From NCBI GenBank assembly GCA_041494805.1, contig JBGQBN010000001.1, positions 124,001 to 188,000 on the forward strand: 64,000 nucleotides of DNA, given 5' to 3'. A program made the translations under genes and the position numbers. Shown here piece after piece: positions 16,793 through 25,547 of the stretch. A model generated the notes under the pieces. It was not told the DNA's origin and ran no database searches. It saw nothing but the letters and a program-made list of their open reading frames with translations. Position 1 is the stretch's first letter, and each line of letters begins with the position of its first letter. This DNA is from JBGQBN01 sp041494805. Lineage in GTDB: Bacteria > Acidobacteriota > Terriglobia > Terriglobales > Acidobacteriaceae.

Positions 16793-17437
16793 ATGTTGCG
16801 AACCTTGATGCTGTTATGCCTGTTGCTCTTCCAATATGACTCCAAGCCGGCAACCAATCAGACCGGCGAGGGTGTCTCAACCGGGCAGACACCCACCTAT
16901 ACGGCGGATGGCCGCCTGATGTTCCCGGCAAACTACCGGGAGTGGGTCTATCTGACCTCCGGTCTGGACATGAGCTACAGCCCGAATGCAGGGATGGGGC
17001 ACTCCATGTTTGACAACGTGTTTGTGAACCCCGAGGCATACAAAGCCTTCCTGCAGACCGGCACCTGGCCGGACAAGACCATGCTGGTCCTGGAGGTCCG
17101 TATGGCAGGCAGCAAGGCATCGATAAACAAAAACGGCCACTTTCAGACTTCTGATTTGATGGGCCGCGAGGTTCACGTAAAAGACGAGTCGCGTTTTCCA
17201 GGCAAGTGGGCGTTCTTTGGTTTCGACGATGCCAACCCCTCCAAGCAGGTCCCTAAGGAAGCAGCCTGCTATTCCTGCCATGAGCAGCATGCTGCGGTGG
17301 ATACCACGTTTGTGCAGTTTTATCCGACCTTGCTGGACATTGCGAAGCAGAAGGGAACGCTCAGCCCTGCTTATCTGAAGGATGAGGCGGCAGCGTCCGC
17401 GGAAAGCAAAGGCTCAAAGACAAAGCATAATCCGTGA
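16793..17437 (+). CDS. Cytochrome P460 family c-type haem protein
   Basis: 214 aa from ATG at 16793 with SD GAGGTG. A short export signal (MLRTLMLLCLLLF) and linker precede a P460 domain starting at the YREWVYLTSGLD region. One c-type haem motif CYSCH lies near the C-terminus. Characterised P460 proteins are periplasmic and oxidise hydroxylamine or bind NO through a haem cross-linked to Lys. Whether this one has the cross-link Lys cannot be judged by eye. It precedes the PQQ dehydrogenase by 199 bp on the same strand and faces the AraC regulator. Confidence 0.85.
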   Translation: MLRTLMLLCLLLFQYDSKPATNQTGEGVSTGQTPTYTADGRLMFPANYREWVYLTSGLDMSYSPNAGMGHSMFDNVFVNPEAYKAFLQTGTWPDKTMLVLEVRMAGSKASINKNGHFQTSDLMGREVHVKDESRFPGKWAFFGFDDANPSKQVPKEAACYSCHEQHAAVDTTFVQFYPTLLDIAKQKGTLSPAYLKDEAAASAESKGSKTKHNP

Positions 17438-17636
17438 CGGAAATGTGATCGTGCGGTTCACCACCAGTTTTCTAGATGATCACAGTTCGCGGGTCTTCCT
17501 GCGCCCGGGGTCCATGGCGCTCGTGTATCCTCAGCATGTGGGTGCTGTGAGGCGGACCTTCTCTCCACCGTGATGAGCCCGCCGCCACCCGATCGAAAGC
17601 CAGTGCCAGACCTAAAGATTCTTGTCGGAGTCCCTC

Positions 17637-19586
17637 ATGAAGGCGATCACCCGTACTTTGATTATTGTTCTCATCGTCGCTTGCGTGACCAGCGTCATGG
17701 CTGCGGGCCAATCCGGAGGTCCGACCGATGATTGGCCCTCTTACGGCCACGATCCGGGAGGTATGCGCTACTCGTCCCTCACTCAGATCAATCCTCAGAA
17801 TGTATCCCAACTCAAGGTTGCTTGGGTGTTTCACACCGGCGACATCTCAGATGGCGACCAAGGCCGGCGCAGGAGCGGGTTTGAGACCACACCCATCCTG
17901 GTGGACGGGACCCTGTTTCTGACCACGCCCTTCAACCGAGTAATTGCCCTCGATCCCGAAACCGGCAACCAGCGCTGGGCGTACGACCCCAAGGTCGACC
18001 CGACATGGGACTACGGCGACGGGCTGATCAACCGTGGCGTCTCCACTTGGCTTGACACAGCGCGCCCGGCGGGGAAGCCGTGCCACCGTCGTATTTTTGA
18101 AGCGACCCTCGACGCGCGACTGATTGCCCTCGACGCCGCCACCGGCGCTCCCTGCGCGGATTTCGGCAAGGGCGGTCAGGTCAGCCTGCGGGACGTTCCC
18201 GGATACCGTTCCGGCCAATATCACATGACCTCACCGCCTGCAGTGATTGACGACGTGGTTGTGGTGGGCTCGGCCATCGACGACAACAGCCGCGTGGACA
18301 TGCCGGCCGGCGTAGTGCGGGCCTTTGATGCGCGCACCGGTGCATTGCGCTGGAGTTGGGATCCGATTCCGCCCAATGCCGCGAGACCTGGCAATGGCGA
18401 CTCGGCGAAGACGTGGCGCACCGGCGCCGCCAATGCCTGGTCGATCATGACGGTGGATGCGGAGCGTGATCTCGTTTTTGTTCCTACCGGAAGCGCCAGC
18501 CCTGACTATTATGGCGGCCTTCGCCCTGGCGACGACAAATGGGCAAATTCGGTAGTCGCTTTACGTGCCAAAACCGGCGAAATGGCCTGGGGATTCCAGC
18601 TTGTCCATCATGATCTTTGGGATTACGACACAGCCTCGCAGCCTTTACTGGCTACGTTGCGGCATGATGGAGCCAATGTTCCTGTCGTAATCCAAGGCAA
18701 CAAGACTGGTTTTCTTTACGTCCTCAACCGCGACACGGGCGCGCCGCTATTTCCGGTCGAAGAGCGTCCGGTGCCACAGAGCGATGCGCCCGGAGAAGTG
18801 ACCTCGCCGACCCAACCCTTCCCGGTGGCGCCGCCAGCGCTGGCTCCGCAGAAACTTTCACCAGACGATGCCTGGGGGCTTACTCCCGCGGACCGCGAAA
18901 CCTGCCGGAAATGGCTGGGTGAGGTCCGGAATGAGGGCATCTTCACACCTCCCACGGTGAAGGGCACACTGGCCATCCCGGGCAACATTGGGGGGCTGAA
19001 CTGGAGCGGCTACGCATTCGATCCACAGCGCAATTTGCTTATCGCCAACACCACGAACTTGCCGTTCAAGGTTAGAGTAATCCCAAGGGCCGAGTTCGAT
19101 GACCACGCCAGCCGTACCGAGCCTGGCGACTACACGGAGCAGACCGGGGCGCCCTACGGAATGTTCCGGCGTCCCCTGTTTTCGCCCGGACGCTTGCCTT
19201 GCATCGCACCCCCGTGGGGAACACTCGCAGCCGTGGACATGATCGAGGGTAGGATTCGCTGGCAGGTGCCTCTTGGCTCCTTTCAGGACTTTGCTCCCGG
19301 TCATTCGCCGGTCCCACCCGGATCACCCAGCTTCGGTGGTCCCATCGTCACCGCGGGAGGGCTGATCTTCATCGCCGGCACTTTTGATCCGTACATCCGT
19401 GCCTTTGACGTGGAAACAGGAAAGGAGCTCTGGAAGGCACAACTTCCGGCGAGCGGCCACGCCACACCGATGACCTACCAGTTGAGCGCGAAGGGCAAAC
19501 AATATCTGGTGATCGCGGCGGGTGGCCATGCCAAAATCACCGAAGAAGCGCAGGGTGACGCCGTGGTGGCGTTCACTCTGCCTTGA
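17637..19586 (+). CDS. Periplasmic PQQ-dependent dehydrogenase (quinoprotein)
   Basis: 649 aa from ATG at 17637 with SD CGGAG; signal peptide of about 27 residues. An eight-bladed propeller pattern is shown by repeated A-x-D-x-x-TG-x-x-W segments (VIALDPETGNQRW, RAFDARTGALRW, VALRAKTGEMAW, RAFDVETGKELW). The start DWPSYGHDPGGMRYS is typical of the glucose/quinate dehydrogenase group. Members oxidise sugars, polyols or alcohols in the periplasm and pass electrons to the quinone pool or a cytochrome. No own haem domain is present, so the neighbouring cytochrome P460 could be a redox partner. Substrate unknown. Confidence 0.9.
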   Translation: MKAITRTLIIVLIVACVTSVMAAGQSGGPTDDWPSYGHDPGGMRYSSLTQINPQNVSQLKVAWVFHTGDISDGDQGRRRSGFETTPILVDGTLFLTTPFNRVIALDPETGNQRWAYDPKVDPTWDYGDGLINRGVSTWLDTARPAGKPCHRRIFEATLDARLIALDAATGAPCADFGKGGQVSLRDVPGYRSGQYHMTSPPAVIDDVVVVGSAIDDNSRVDMPAGVVRAFDARTGALRWSWDPIPPNAARPGNGDSAKTWRTGAANAWSIMTVDAERDLVFVPTGSASPDYYGGLRPGDDKWANSVVALRAKTGEMAWGFQLVHHDLWDYDTASQPLLATLRHDGANVPVVIQGNKTGFLYVLNRDTGAPLFPVEERPVPQSDAPGEVTSPTQPFPVAPPALAPQKLSPDDAWGLTPADRETCRKWLGEVRNEGIFTPPTVKGTLAIPGNIGGLNWSGYAFDPQRNLLIANTTNLPFKVRVIPRAEFDDHASRTEPGDYTEQTGAPYGMFRRPLFSPGRLPCIAPPWGTLAAVDMIEGRIRWQVPLGSFQDFAPGHSPVPPGSPSFGGPIVTAGGLIFIAGTFDPYIRAFDVETGKELWKAQLPASGHATPMTYQLSAKGKQYLVIAAGGHAKITEEAQGDAVVAFTLP

Positions 19587-19615
19587 TGGGACGGCACAGA
19601 GCTGCCCTTTTTCCG

Positions 19616-21226
19616 CTAAAAGACGCGCAGCCCTTCGGGGATGTCGGTTTGCTGCCAGCTGTCTCCCAAGGTTGTCAAATCGAAACCGGGAAGCAGACGG
19701 AAGACGTCACTCAGGCTTTCAGATTCTTCCCCGTCCTCATCCCCGGTCATGTCGAAATCGGACGCGGCATTCAGCAGCGGCAGTTCTCCCGCGGATGAAA
19801 ACACCGGCCCGTTCGTTATCACGCTCAATCCGTTTTTTGTCGTGTACATCGCGACATTGAACGCTGTACCGACCCTGGCGTGAGCGACCACGATAGCCGG
19901 GAACGCCTGGCCATGGGAAAACGAGGTTGAGATGTAGTCCGCCACCATAGGCCGCTGGCTTTTGGTTGGCAGCCATCTGAGGCTCATCGGCCCAGCCAGC
20001 TGTCGGGCTGCGGTCCAGGTTTTGCCGCCATCCTGCGAGGAGATAAATCCGACGTTCAGCCGGCATGTGTCGATGCTGCAATTTGCTTGGGAGTAGTAAT
20101 AGTAGGTAAGGGCCAAGTGAGCGTGAGGGCCGGCAGTCGTAGGATCCACGGCCAGGCCGGGGATGAAGTGGTCCACTGTGCTATTAACGGCGTCAATGGG
20201 GATACGGGCCGGAGTGGTCCAGGTTACGCCGTCGGTGGAAGTGCTCAGGACGAGGTCGTTGGAGGTGCAGTTTGTGCGGAACTTGCAATCCTGCCAGACT
20301 ACGTACACCCGGCCCCGCGCGTCGATTTCAGCAGTGGGCATCGCGCTGGTTCGGAAGTTGCCCGCCGCATGATGTTGGGTCACCGGCGAAATCAGCACCG
20401 TATTCGACCAACTGGCGCCACCATCCGTCGAGGTATAAGCCAGCATTCTGTTTTGGATGAAGGTCAGAGTGGGTACGATCACTCTGCCGTTCGGCTGCAC
20501 CAGAGGCAGGCCGCCAACGCCCAGGGCGTTGTCGCCGGTGTTGAGCGTCGGTCCCCAGGTCAAGCCACCGTCGGTGGAAGTATTCATATGGAGAAGACCC
20601 GCGGCGTCAGGTTGATCCCACTCTACGTAGCAGTGGCCGAAGAAAGGACTGGTGGGGAAGTTATCGCACGTAATCCAGGGCTTGTCGGAAACGAGTACAT
20701 CAGGCGTAACCGGGATGGGATTGTCCCAGTTGAGACCATCGATTGAGCGACTGACGACCACAGCTGGGTTGGGTACTGGCGGACGCTTGCCGATAGGATA
20801 CGCCCAGGGCATGGTAACGATGAGCCAGAGGCCGTGCGCGGCATCGTAGCCCACACCGGGATCGTTGGCGAGATCGTAGGGGTTATTGGGATTATCAACC
20901 TTGGTGAGGCCGGGCAGGAATCCGTGAGCCCAGTTTGCGCCGCCGTCGATTGATGTGGCCCAGCCAGTGTCGGAGGATCCACCCTGTCCACCGCGGCCGA
21001 CTTGGAAGGTGGCGACGATGGTGTTGCCAAACGCAAATGTGTCCGGCTCTACTTCGGTGGCATGCTGCGTGTCTGTATTTGTGTACGGGTCGGAGCTGAT
21101 TTGCACCAAAGGTATCTGTGCCCAGGCGATGCCTGCCAGTACGAGCGGTAAAACGAGCGTTAGCTTCAAACTGAGTTTCAAGAATTCGACGCGAGCGTTG
21201 AAAGGGGCAGGGAACCGATGCATCAT
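19616..21226 (-). CDS. Secreted BNR/Asp-box repeat protein, sialidase-like
   Basis: 536 aa from ATG at 21226 (next Met codon adjacent) with SD CGGAG; signal peptide ending near GIAWAQ. At least four Asp-box motifs of the S-x-D-x-G-x-x-W type (SIDGGANW, STDGGLTW, STDGGASW, SQDGGKTW) plus the degenerate STDGVTW indicate a six-bladed propeller as in exo-sialidases and many non-enzymatic propellers. The catalytic Arg triad of true sialidases cannot be confirmed, so the enzymatic role is open. It converges with the PQQ dehydrogenase, 29 bp apart. Confidence 0.82.
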   Translation of the reverse strand: MMHRFPAPFNARVEFLKLSLKLTLVLPLVLAGIAWAQIPLVQISSDPYTNTDTQHATEVEPDTFAFGNTIVATFQVGRGGQGGSSDTGWATSIDGGANWAHGFLPGLTKVDNPNNPYDLANDPGVGYDAAHGLWLIVTMPWAYPIGKRPPVPNPAVVVSRSIDGLNWDNPIPVTPDVLVSDKPWITCDNFPTSPFFGHCYVEWDQPDAAGLLHMNTSTDGGLTWGPTLNTGDNALGVGGLPLVQPNGRVIVPTLTFIQNRMLAYTSTDGGASWSNTVLISPVTQHHAAGNFRTSAMPTAEIDARGRVYVVWQDCKFRTNCTSNDLVLSTSTDGVTWTTPARIPIDAVNSTVDHFIPGLAVDPTTAGPHAHLALTYYYYSQANCSIDTCRLNVGFISSQDGGKTWTAARQLAGPMSLRWLPTKSQRPMVADYISTSFSHGQAFPAIVVAHARVGTAFNVAMYTTKNGLSVITNGPVFSSAGELPLLNAASDFDMTGDEDGEESESLSDVFRLLPGFDLTTLGDSWQQTDIPEGLRVF

Positions 21227-21538
21227 GGATAATTCTCCGCGGACATTCAGGGATCTCTTCAGCCCCTGCATGCTTTGGCCGGAGCGGCCTTTACCGGACC
21301 AGAGGCTGAGCAAACCTGGGGTGCGCAGTGTATAACGATCTTGCGTAGTTTTCGAGCGCTTTTTGCACGGAGGATGGCACCTTGGACACGCCTCTCCCCC
21401 ACGGCCTCGTTAATCCATAGCCTTGCAGCAGCCTTAGAGTCCAAAGGCTGGGAGTCCAAAGCCCATCTCGGAACAGGAATTTCTTCTCACACCTCGCGTA
21501 TGCCCGTTCCCAAGCAGGCGTAAAATAGGTTTTAGCTC
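21227..21538. other. Divergent intergenic region, no gene
   Basis: 312 bp between the sialidase-like gene (minus) and nifS (plus). No supported ORF. It holds a short direct repeat of AGTCCAAAG (around 21440-21460) and the nifS -10 element at its right end. Confidence 0.6.
21521..21526 (+). promoter_or_regulatory. Candidate -10 element of nifS
   Basis: TAAAAT ending 12 nt before the ATG at 21539, no SD. The -35 is unclear. Confidence 0.4.
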
Positions 21539-22705
21539 ATGCGCCGCGTTTATTTCGACAACAACGCCACCACGCCCGCGCTGCCCGAAGTCGTTGAGGC
21601 CATGCGGCCCTACTTCGGAGAACACTTCGGCAACGCGTCCTCCATCCACCATCACGGACAGGAGACGCGGGCAGCCGTGGAGCGCGCCCGCGAGTCGGTC
21701 GCAACCCTCCTGGGAAGCCGGCCCTCCGAGATCGTTTTTACCAGCGGCGGCACCGAGGGTGACAACCTTGCTATCTTCGGACTGGCCCGGGCCGGCGACC
21801 ATGTCATCACTTCAACCATCGAACATCACGCGGTGCTGAATTCTTGCAAGCACCTGGAGTCCATCCCATGCGAAGTCACCTACGTTCCGGTGGATGGCTG
21901 CGGGTTGGTAGATCCGGATGACGTGCGCCGGGCGTTGCGTCCAAATACCAGGCTCATCACCATCATGTTGGCCAACAACGAAACCGGTGTTCTGCAGCCA
22001 GTCGAGGAAATCGGGAAAATCGCCGCCGAAGCAGATGTGTACTTCCACACCGATGGCGTGCAAGCGGCCGGGAAGGTGCCCATCGATGTGGCGCGAATCG
22101 GTTGCGACCTGCTTTCGATTTCCGGCCACAAGATGCATGCGCCGCAGGGAGTGGGAGCTCTCTACGTGCGGAAGGGAACGATTCTGCAGCCGATGCTTTA
22201 CGGCGGAAGTCACGAGCGTTCACGGCGGGCGGGAACCGAAAACGTGCCGGGGATCGTTGCGCTGGGCAAGGCGGCGGAGTTGGCCAGGGAAGCACTCCAA
22301 CGTGGCGATGCAGCACGCATGTCCGCTATGCGTGACCGCATCGAACGAACAATCCTCGGGACTGTGGAGGCTACGGGAGTGAGCGGTGAAGGTGCACCGC
22401 GGGTTCCCAACACCACCAACATCTACTTCGACTACATTGAAGGCGAAGCCCTGGTGATCGCCCTTGACTTGAAGGGGCTTGCGGTTTCCACCGGCGCAGC
22501 CTGTTCCTCTGGCGCCATTGAGCCTTCGCACGTCCTTACCGCGATGGGATTGCGGCCTGATCGGGCTCGAGCCAGCCTCCGCTTTAGTCTGGGCAAGCAG
22601 AACACGCCGGAGGAGGTAGAGTTCGCTCTCAGCCTGGTTCCTCAAACCGCGGCGCGCTTGCGGGAGCTCTCGCCGGTTTACAATAAAGCAGCTACTAGCT
22701 TCTAG
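21539..22705 (+). CDS. nifS: Cysteine desulfurase (NifS/IscS)
   Basis: 388 aa. PLP-binding lysine K198 in ISGHKMHAP, H96 and D172 at the cofactor, and the catalytic loop Cys C322 in AACSSGAIEPSHVL. The C-x-SG loop form is that of group I enzymes, which deliver persulfide to scaffolds and tRNA thiolases. mnmA follows 106 bp downstream on the same strand, so the likely job includes supplying sulfur for tRNA 2-thiouridine. The last codons (AATSF) are made of a heptamer repeat related by inversion to the one before mnmA. Confidence 0.95.
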   Translation: MRRVYFDNNATTPALPEVVEAMRPYFGEHFGNASSIHHHGQETRAAVERARESVATLLGSRPSEIVFTSGGTEGDNLAIFGLARAGDHVITSTIEHHAVLNSCKHLESIPCEVTYVPVDGCGLVDPDDVRRALRPNTRLITIMLANNETGVLQPVEEIGKIAAEADVYFHTDGVQAAGKVPIDVARIGCDLLSISGHKMHAPQGVGALYVRKGTILQPMLYGGSHERSRRAGTENVPGIVALGKAAELAREALQRGDAARMSAMRDRIERTILGTVEATGVSGEGAPRVPNTTNIYFDYIEGEALVIALDLKGLAVSTGAACSSGAIEPSHVLTAMGLRPDRARASLRFSLGKQNTPEEVEFALSLVPQTAARLRELSPVYNKAATSF

Positions 22706-22814
22706 CGCGCGGCCGCTTTCCTGCAACTCCAAATCAAGGCAGGACGCTCAGGGCGTCGAAAACGCCGTAGGAAACAGTTAATCTAAAGCTAGGAGATAGG
22801 AGCTAGAAGCTGTG
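22690..22814. repeat. Paired inverted heptamer arrays spanning the nifS-mnmA gap
   Basis: Right arm 22787-22814 has four 7-bp units (AGCTAGG, AGATAGG, AGCTAGA, AGCTGTG), the last containing the mnmA GTG start. Left arm 22690-22706 has the inverse sense and forms the last codons and stop of nifS. A perfect 10-bp inverted repeat joins 22697-22706 with 22802-22811. Pairing would enclose the mnmA ribosome-binding region and start. Confidence 0.8.
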
Positions 22815-23921
22815 TCTTCCAAGACCATCGCCGTCGCCATGTCCGGTGGAGTCGATTCTTCCACTGTCGCGGCCATGCTGCGCGCCGAGGGGCACCAGGT
22901 CATCGGCCTGACCATGCAGCTATGGAACCAGCGCCGCCTGGCGGGCCACGAAGGCATGCCCGAAGCGGTCCAGGGGCGATGCTGCTCGCTGGACGACGTC
23001 TACGATGCCCGCCGTGTGGCAGAAACCATCGGCATTCCTTACTACGTGGTCAATCACGAGGAGCGTTTCGAGCGCGACGTGGTGCAGCCGTTCGTCCAGG
23101 AGTATCTCTCCGGGCGCACGCCCATCCCTTGCAGCCTGTGCAACAATCACTTGAAGTTTGATCAGTTATTGATTGTGGCCCAACAGATTGGTGCCGACGC
23201 CCTGGCCACGGGCCACTACGCTCGCGTGGAATTTGACCAGCCCCGCGGACGCTGGCTACTCAAGCGCCCCGCCGATTCTTCCAAGGACCAAACCTACTTC
23301 CTCTTTGGTCTGACCCAGGAGCAGCTCAGCCGGACCTTGTTTCCTCTGGGTGAAATGACCAAGCCCGAGGTTCGCGAACTGGCCCGCCGCCACGGACTGG
23401 TTCTCGCCGAAAAGCCGGACTCGCAGGAGATTTGTTTTGTCCCCGGCGGCGACTACAAGAACTTCCTGGATGCCTACTTGGCTGAGCGAGGCGACGCGCT
23501 TCCTGACACCGCCGGTGAACTTGTTACCAGCGACGGGCAGGTCATTGGTGAGCATGGCGGCATCCACAACTTCACCGTGGGACAGCGCAAGGGCCTGGGT
23601 GTGGCCACGGGGTCGCCGCTGTACGTCATCCAGATTAAGGGGGACACTCGGCAGGTGGTGGTTGGGAAGCAAGAGGATCTTTACTCACGGACTCTCCGTA
23701 CGCAGAAAATAAATTTTATCGCGGTGGAAGACCTGCAAGAGCCCATGCGGGTCGCGGTAAAGATTCGCCATCGCCACGCGCCCGCCCCGGCCCAAATCGA
23801 AAAGTCCGGCAACGACGAAGTGTTGGTCACGTTTGATGAGCCGCAGCGGGCTATCACCCCCGGCCAGGCGGCCGTGTTCTATGACGATGCGATAGTCGTT
23901 GGCGGCGGGTGGATTGTGTAA
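22812..23921 (+). CDS. mnmA: tRNA-specific 2-thiouridylase
   Basis: 369 aa, GTG start inside the heptamer array with GGAG-like purines upstream. PP-loop SGGVDSS (11-17) for tRNA adenylation, catalytic C110 in PCSLCNNHLKF and the persulfide Cys C208 in SQEICFVPGGDY; conserved GHYARVE and SKDQTYFL. It thiolates U34 of tRNA-Lys/Glu/Gln using sulfur from the cysteine desulfurase encoded just upstream. Terminator-like hairpin 47 bp downstream. Confidence 0.97.
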   Translation: MSSKTIAVAMSGGVDSSTVAAMLRAEGHQVIGLTMQLWNQRRLAGHEGMPEAVQGRCCSLDDVYDARRVAETIGIPYYVVNHEERFERDVVQPFVQEYLSGRTPIPCSLCNNHLKFDQLLIVAQQIGADALATGHYARVEFDQPRGRWLLKRPADSSKDQTYFLFGLTQEQLSRTLFPLGEMTKPEVRELARRHGLVLAEKPDSQEICFVPGGDYKNFLDAYLAERGDALPDTAGELVTSDGQVIGEHGGIHNFTVGQRKGLGVATGSPLYVIQIKGDTRQVVVGKQEDLYSRTLRTQKINFIAVEDLQEPMRVAVKIRHRHAPAPAQIEKSGNDEVLVTFDEPQRAITPGQAAVFYDDAIVVGGGWIV

Positions 23922-23931
23922 CCAGTTCCCC

Positions 23932-23952
23932 GTTGTGAGTTCTCAGTTCTCA
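23932..23952 (+). repeat. Heptamer array downstream of mnmA
   Basis: Three 7-bp units: GTTGTGA, GTTCTCA and GTTCTCA, starting 10 nt after the mnmA stop. Confidence 0.65.
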
Positions 23953-23967
23953 GCGGAGGCAAAGAAA

Positions 23968-23991
23968 AAGGTAGCGCGCAGGCGCTACCTT
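23968..23991. terminator. Bidirectional intrinsic terminator between convergent genes
   Basis: Stem AAGGTAGCGC (23968-23977) with GCGCTACCTT (23982-23991), 4-nt loop. On the minus strand it is followed by CTTTTTCTTT, a good U-tract for the DUF948-like gene; on the plus strand the T-tract is weaker. Confidence 0.8.
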
Positions 23992-24014
23992 GTGATCTTT
24001 CGCTCTGTGCAAGC

Positions 24015-24524
24015 CTAGATAAACATTTCGTCCTGGGGCACGGTGGCGCCGTTGCCCCGGTGGCGCTTTGCGCTGAAGAAGAATTCCAGACCGGCAGTCA
24101 AGCCCTGCATCAAGCCAGAAACCTGTCGAATCGGCGAGACCACAGTCTTGTGCACCATGTCAGTGGTCTCCTCGACGCGATCCAGGGTGCGGTTGAGCAA
24201 TTCATCGGCACGAATGACCTGCAAACGGCTGCGGTCAATGACGTCAGTGACAGTCGCGTCCAGGCGCCCAATTTGAGCCCGCACCATCGTGGTCGTCTCG
24301 CTGACATTGCTGATGACAGTCTCGATCTTGGGCCGCAACTCCACCAACATCGAGTGTGCGATTTCCGCCGTGGGCAGGACCTTGGTTTTTACCTCGGTAG
24401 CCAGCGCTTCCATGCGAGCGCTGCTCTGGCGGACGGCCAGATACATGGCCACCAGAATGCCCGCCTGCAGCGTCACCGCAACTGCGGTGGCAATGACAAA
24501 AATCGTAAGAAGGTTGTTGTCCAT
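24015..24524 (-). CDS. DUF948-like membrane-anchored coiled-coil protein
   Basis: 169 aa. One N-terminal transmembrane segment (LTIFVIATAVAVTLQAGILV) followed by about 110 residues of heptad-rich helix (SNVSETTTMVRAQIGRLDATV, and so on), the DUF948 pattern. It follows the YtxH gene by 55 bp, a pairing seen in many bacteria, where these proteins are linked to envelope stress. SD GGCGGAG upstream. Molecular function unknown. Confidence 0.75.
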   Translation of the reverse strand: MDNNLLTIFVIATAVAVTLQAGILVAMYLAVRQSSARMEALATEVKTKVLPTAEIAHSMLVELRPKIETVISNVSETTTMVRAQIGRLDATVTDVIDRSRLQVIRADELLNRTLDRVEETTDMVHKTVVSPIRQVSGLMQGLTAGLEFFFSAKRHRGNGATVPQDEMFI

Positions 24525-24579
24525 AAACGTTGCTCCGCCTTACCGCGCCATCGGCGAAACCCTGAGGAGAATAACGGCC

Positions 24580-24894
24580 TCACAGATTCTGCGAGGCGCC
24601 GCCTTCCTTGGCAGTAACTTCCTCGCGATAGGCCTGGCGTCCCGCCTCATACGCAGAGCGAAACTGCTCCTTCTGCTGATTGAGGACATCGCGTCCACGA
24701 TCCACCCATTCGGAGGCTTGCTCACGAGCCTGGCGCGCGCGATTGCGCACGAATTCCCGTCCATCCTCGGCTCTGGAACGTAGCGCCTCCCGAGTTTCGC
24801 TCCCGGCCCGCGGTGCGTAGAGAACACCAGCCAGCGCGCCTACACCGAGACCCGCGAGAAACCAGAGGAAACTGTTGCCCTCTCTGTCCGACAT
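24580..24894 (-). CDS. YtxH domain-containing small membrane protein
   Basis: 104 aa from ATG at 24894 with strong SD GGAGG. Pattern: short cytoplasmic start, one glycine-rich transmembrane helix (FLWFLAGLGVGALAGVLYAP) and the following RAGSETREALR, which is the YtxH signature, then a charged helical tail. First gene of a two-gene unit with the DUF948-like gene. YtxH proteins are general-stress associated in Bacillus; the role here is inferred only. Confidence 0.8.
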   Translation of the reverse strand: MSDREGNSFLWFLAGLGVGALAGVLYAPRAGSETREALRSRAEDGREFVRNRARQAREQASEWVDRGRDVLNQQKEQFRSAYEAGRQAYREEVTAKEGGASQNL

Positions 24895-25097
24895 AATCAA
24901 ACCTCCACGATGATCGCTAGATAATTCGATGGTAGCACCCGGTCTGACGAAATACAATTCTGAGCGGTGGGTAGGCGCGCACCACGTTTTTTTCATCCGC
25001 ATTCGAGCTGGAAGGGATTAGTCGGCTCGGTCCGTGAAGCTGGGCTTGTAGGGAACTGACACTAGCGAGACAATGTCAGCTGCCACGGGAGGCTACT

Positions 25098-25526
25098 TTG
25101 TCCGACAGGAAGTATCGCCAGCGCGGATACCAGGATCGCGGTGACGAAAAGCAGCAGAAACAACCATCCGCCGAGAAGCCGGTCAAGAAGGATACCTTCG
25201 GCCCGCGGCCAATCCAGATGCCGGGCACGCGTTCCGTCTCCCGTTGCTCACAGTGCGGTGCTGTCCTGCAATCGCTCGCCGAACCTGTCGGCCGCTGTCC
25301 CAAGTGCGGCTTTGAGCTGCATTCCTGCAAGCAGTGCACGTATTTCGACCCCTCCAGCCGCTTTGAGTGTATGCAACCGGTTACGGAGAGGATTCCACGC
25401 AAGGACGAGCGCAACGAGTGTACGTTTTATTCCATACGCGTAATGGTGGAGAAAGAAACTTCGACGCCGAGCGCTGCGCGGCCGAGTAGTGCCCGCCAGG
25501 CTTTCGAGAATCTGTTCAAGAAGTAG
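25098..25526 (+). CDS. Zinc-ribbon protein of unknown function
   Basis: 142 aa, TTG start with SD GGGAGG 6 nt upstream. A charged, probably disordered N-terminus of about 45 residues precedes a zinc ribbon CSQC...CPKC and a second cysteine set CKQC and FEC, then CTF, in all about eight cysteines in 60 residues. The layout suggests two zinc sites and protein or nucleic-acid binding. No enzymatic motif. Convergent with the PilZ gene 21 bp away. Confidence 0.7.
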   Translation: MSDRKYRQRGYQDRGDEKQQKQPSAEKPVKKDTFGPRPIQMPGTRSVSRCSQCGAVLQSLAEPVGRCPKCGFELHSCKQCTYFDPSSRFECMQPVTERIPRKDERNECTFYSIRVMVEKETSTPSAARPSSARQAFENLFKK

Positions 25527-25547
25527 GTGGTGTCGTAGCCGGCCGGC

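Noticed and set aside
19587..19615. Terminator after the PQQ dehydrogenase
   Set aside because: Only a 4-bp stem (GGCA/TGCC) before CTTTTT; too weak to annotate.
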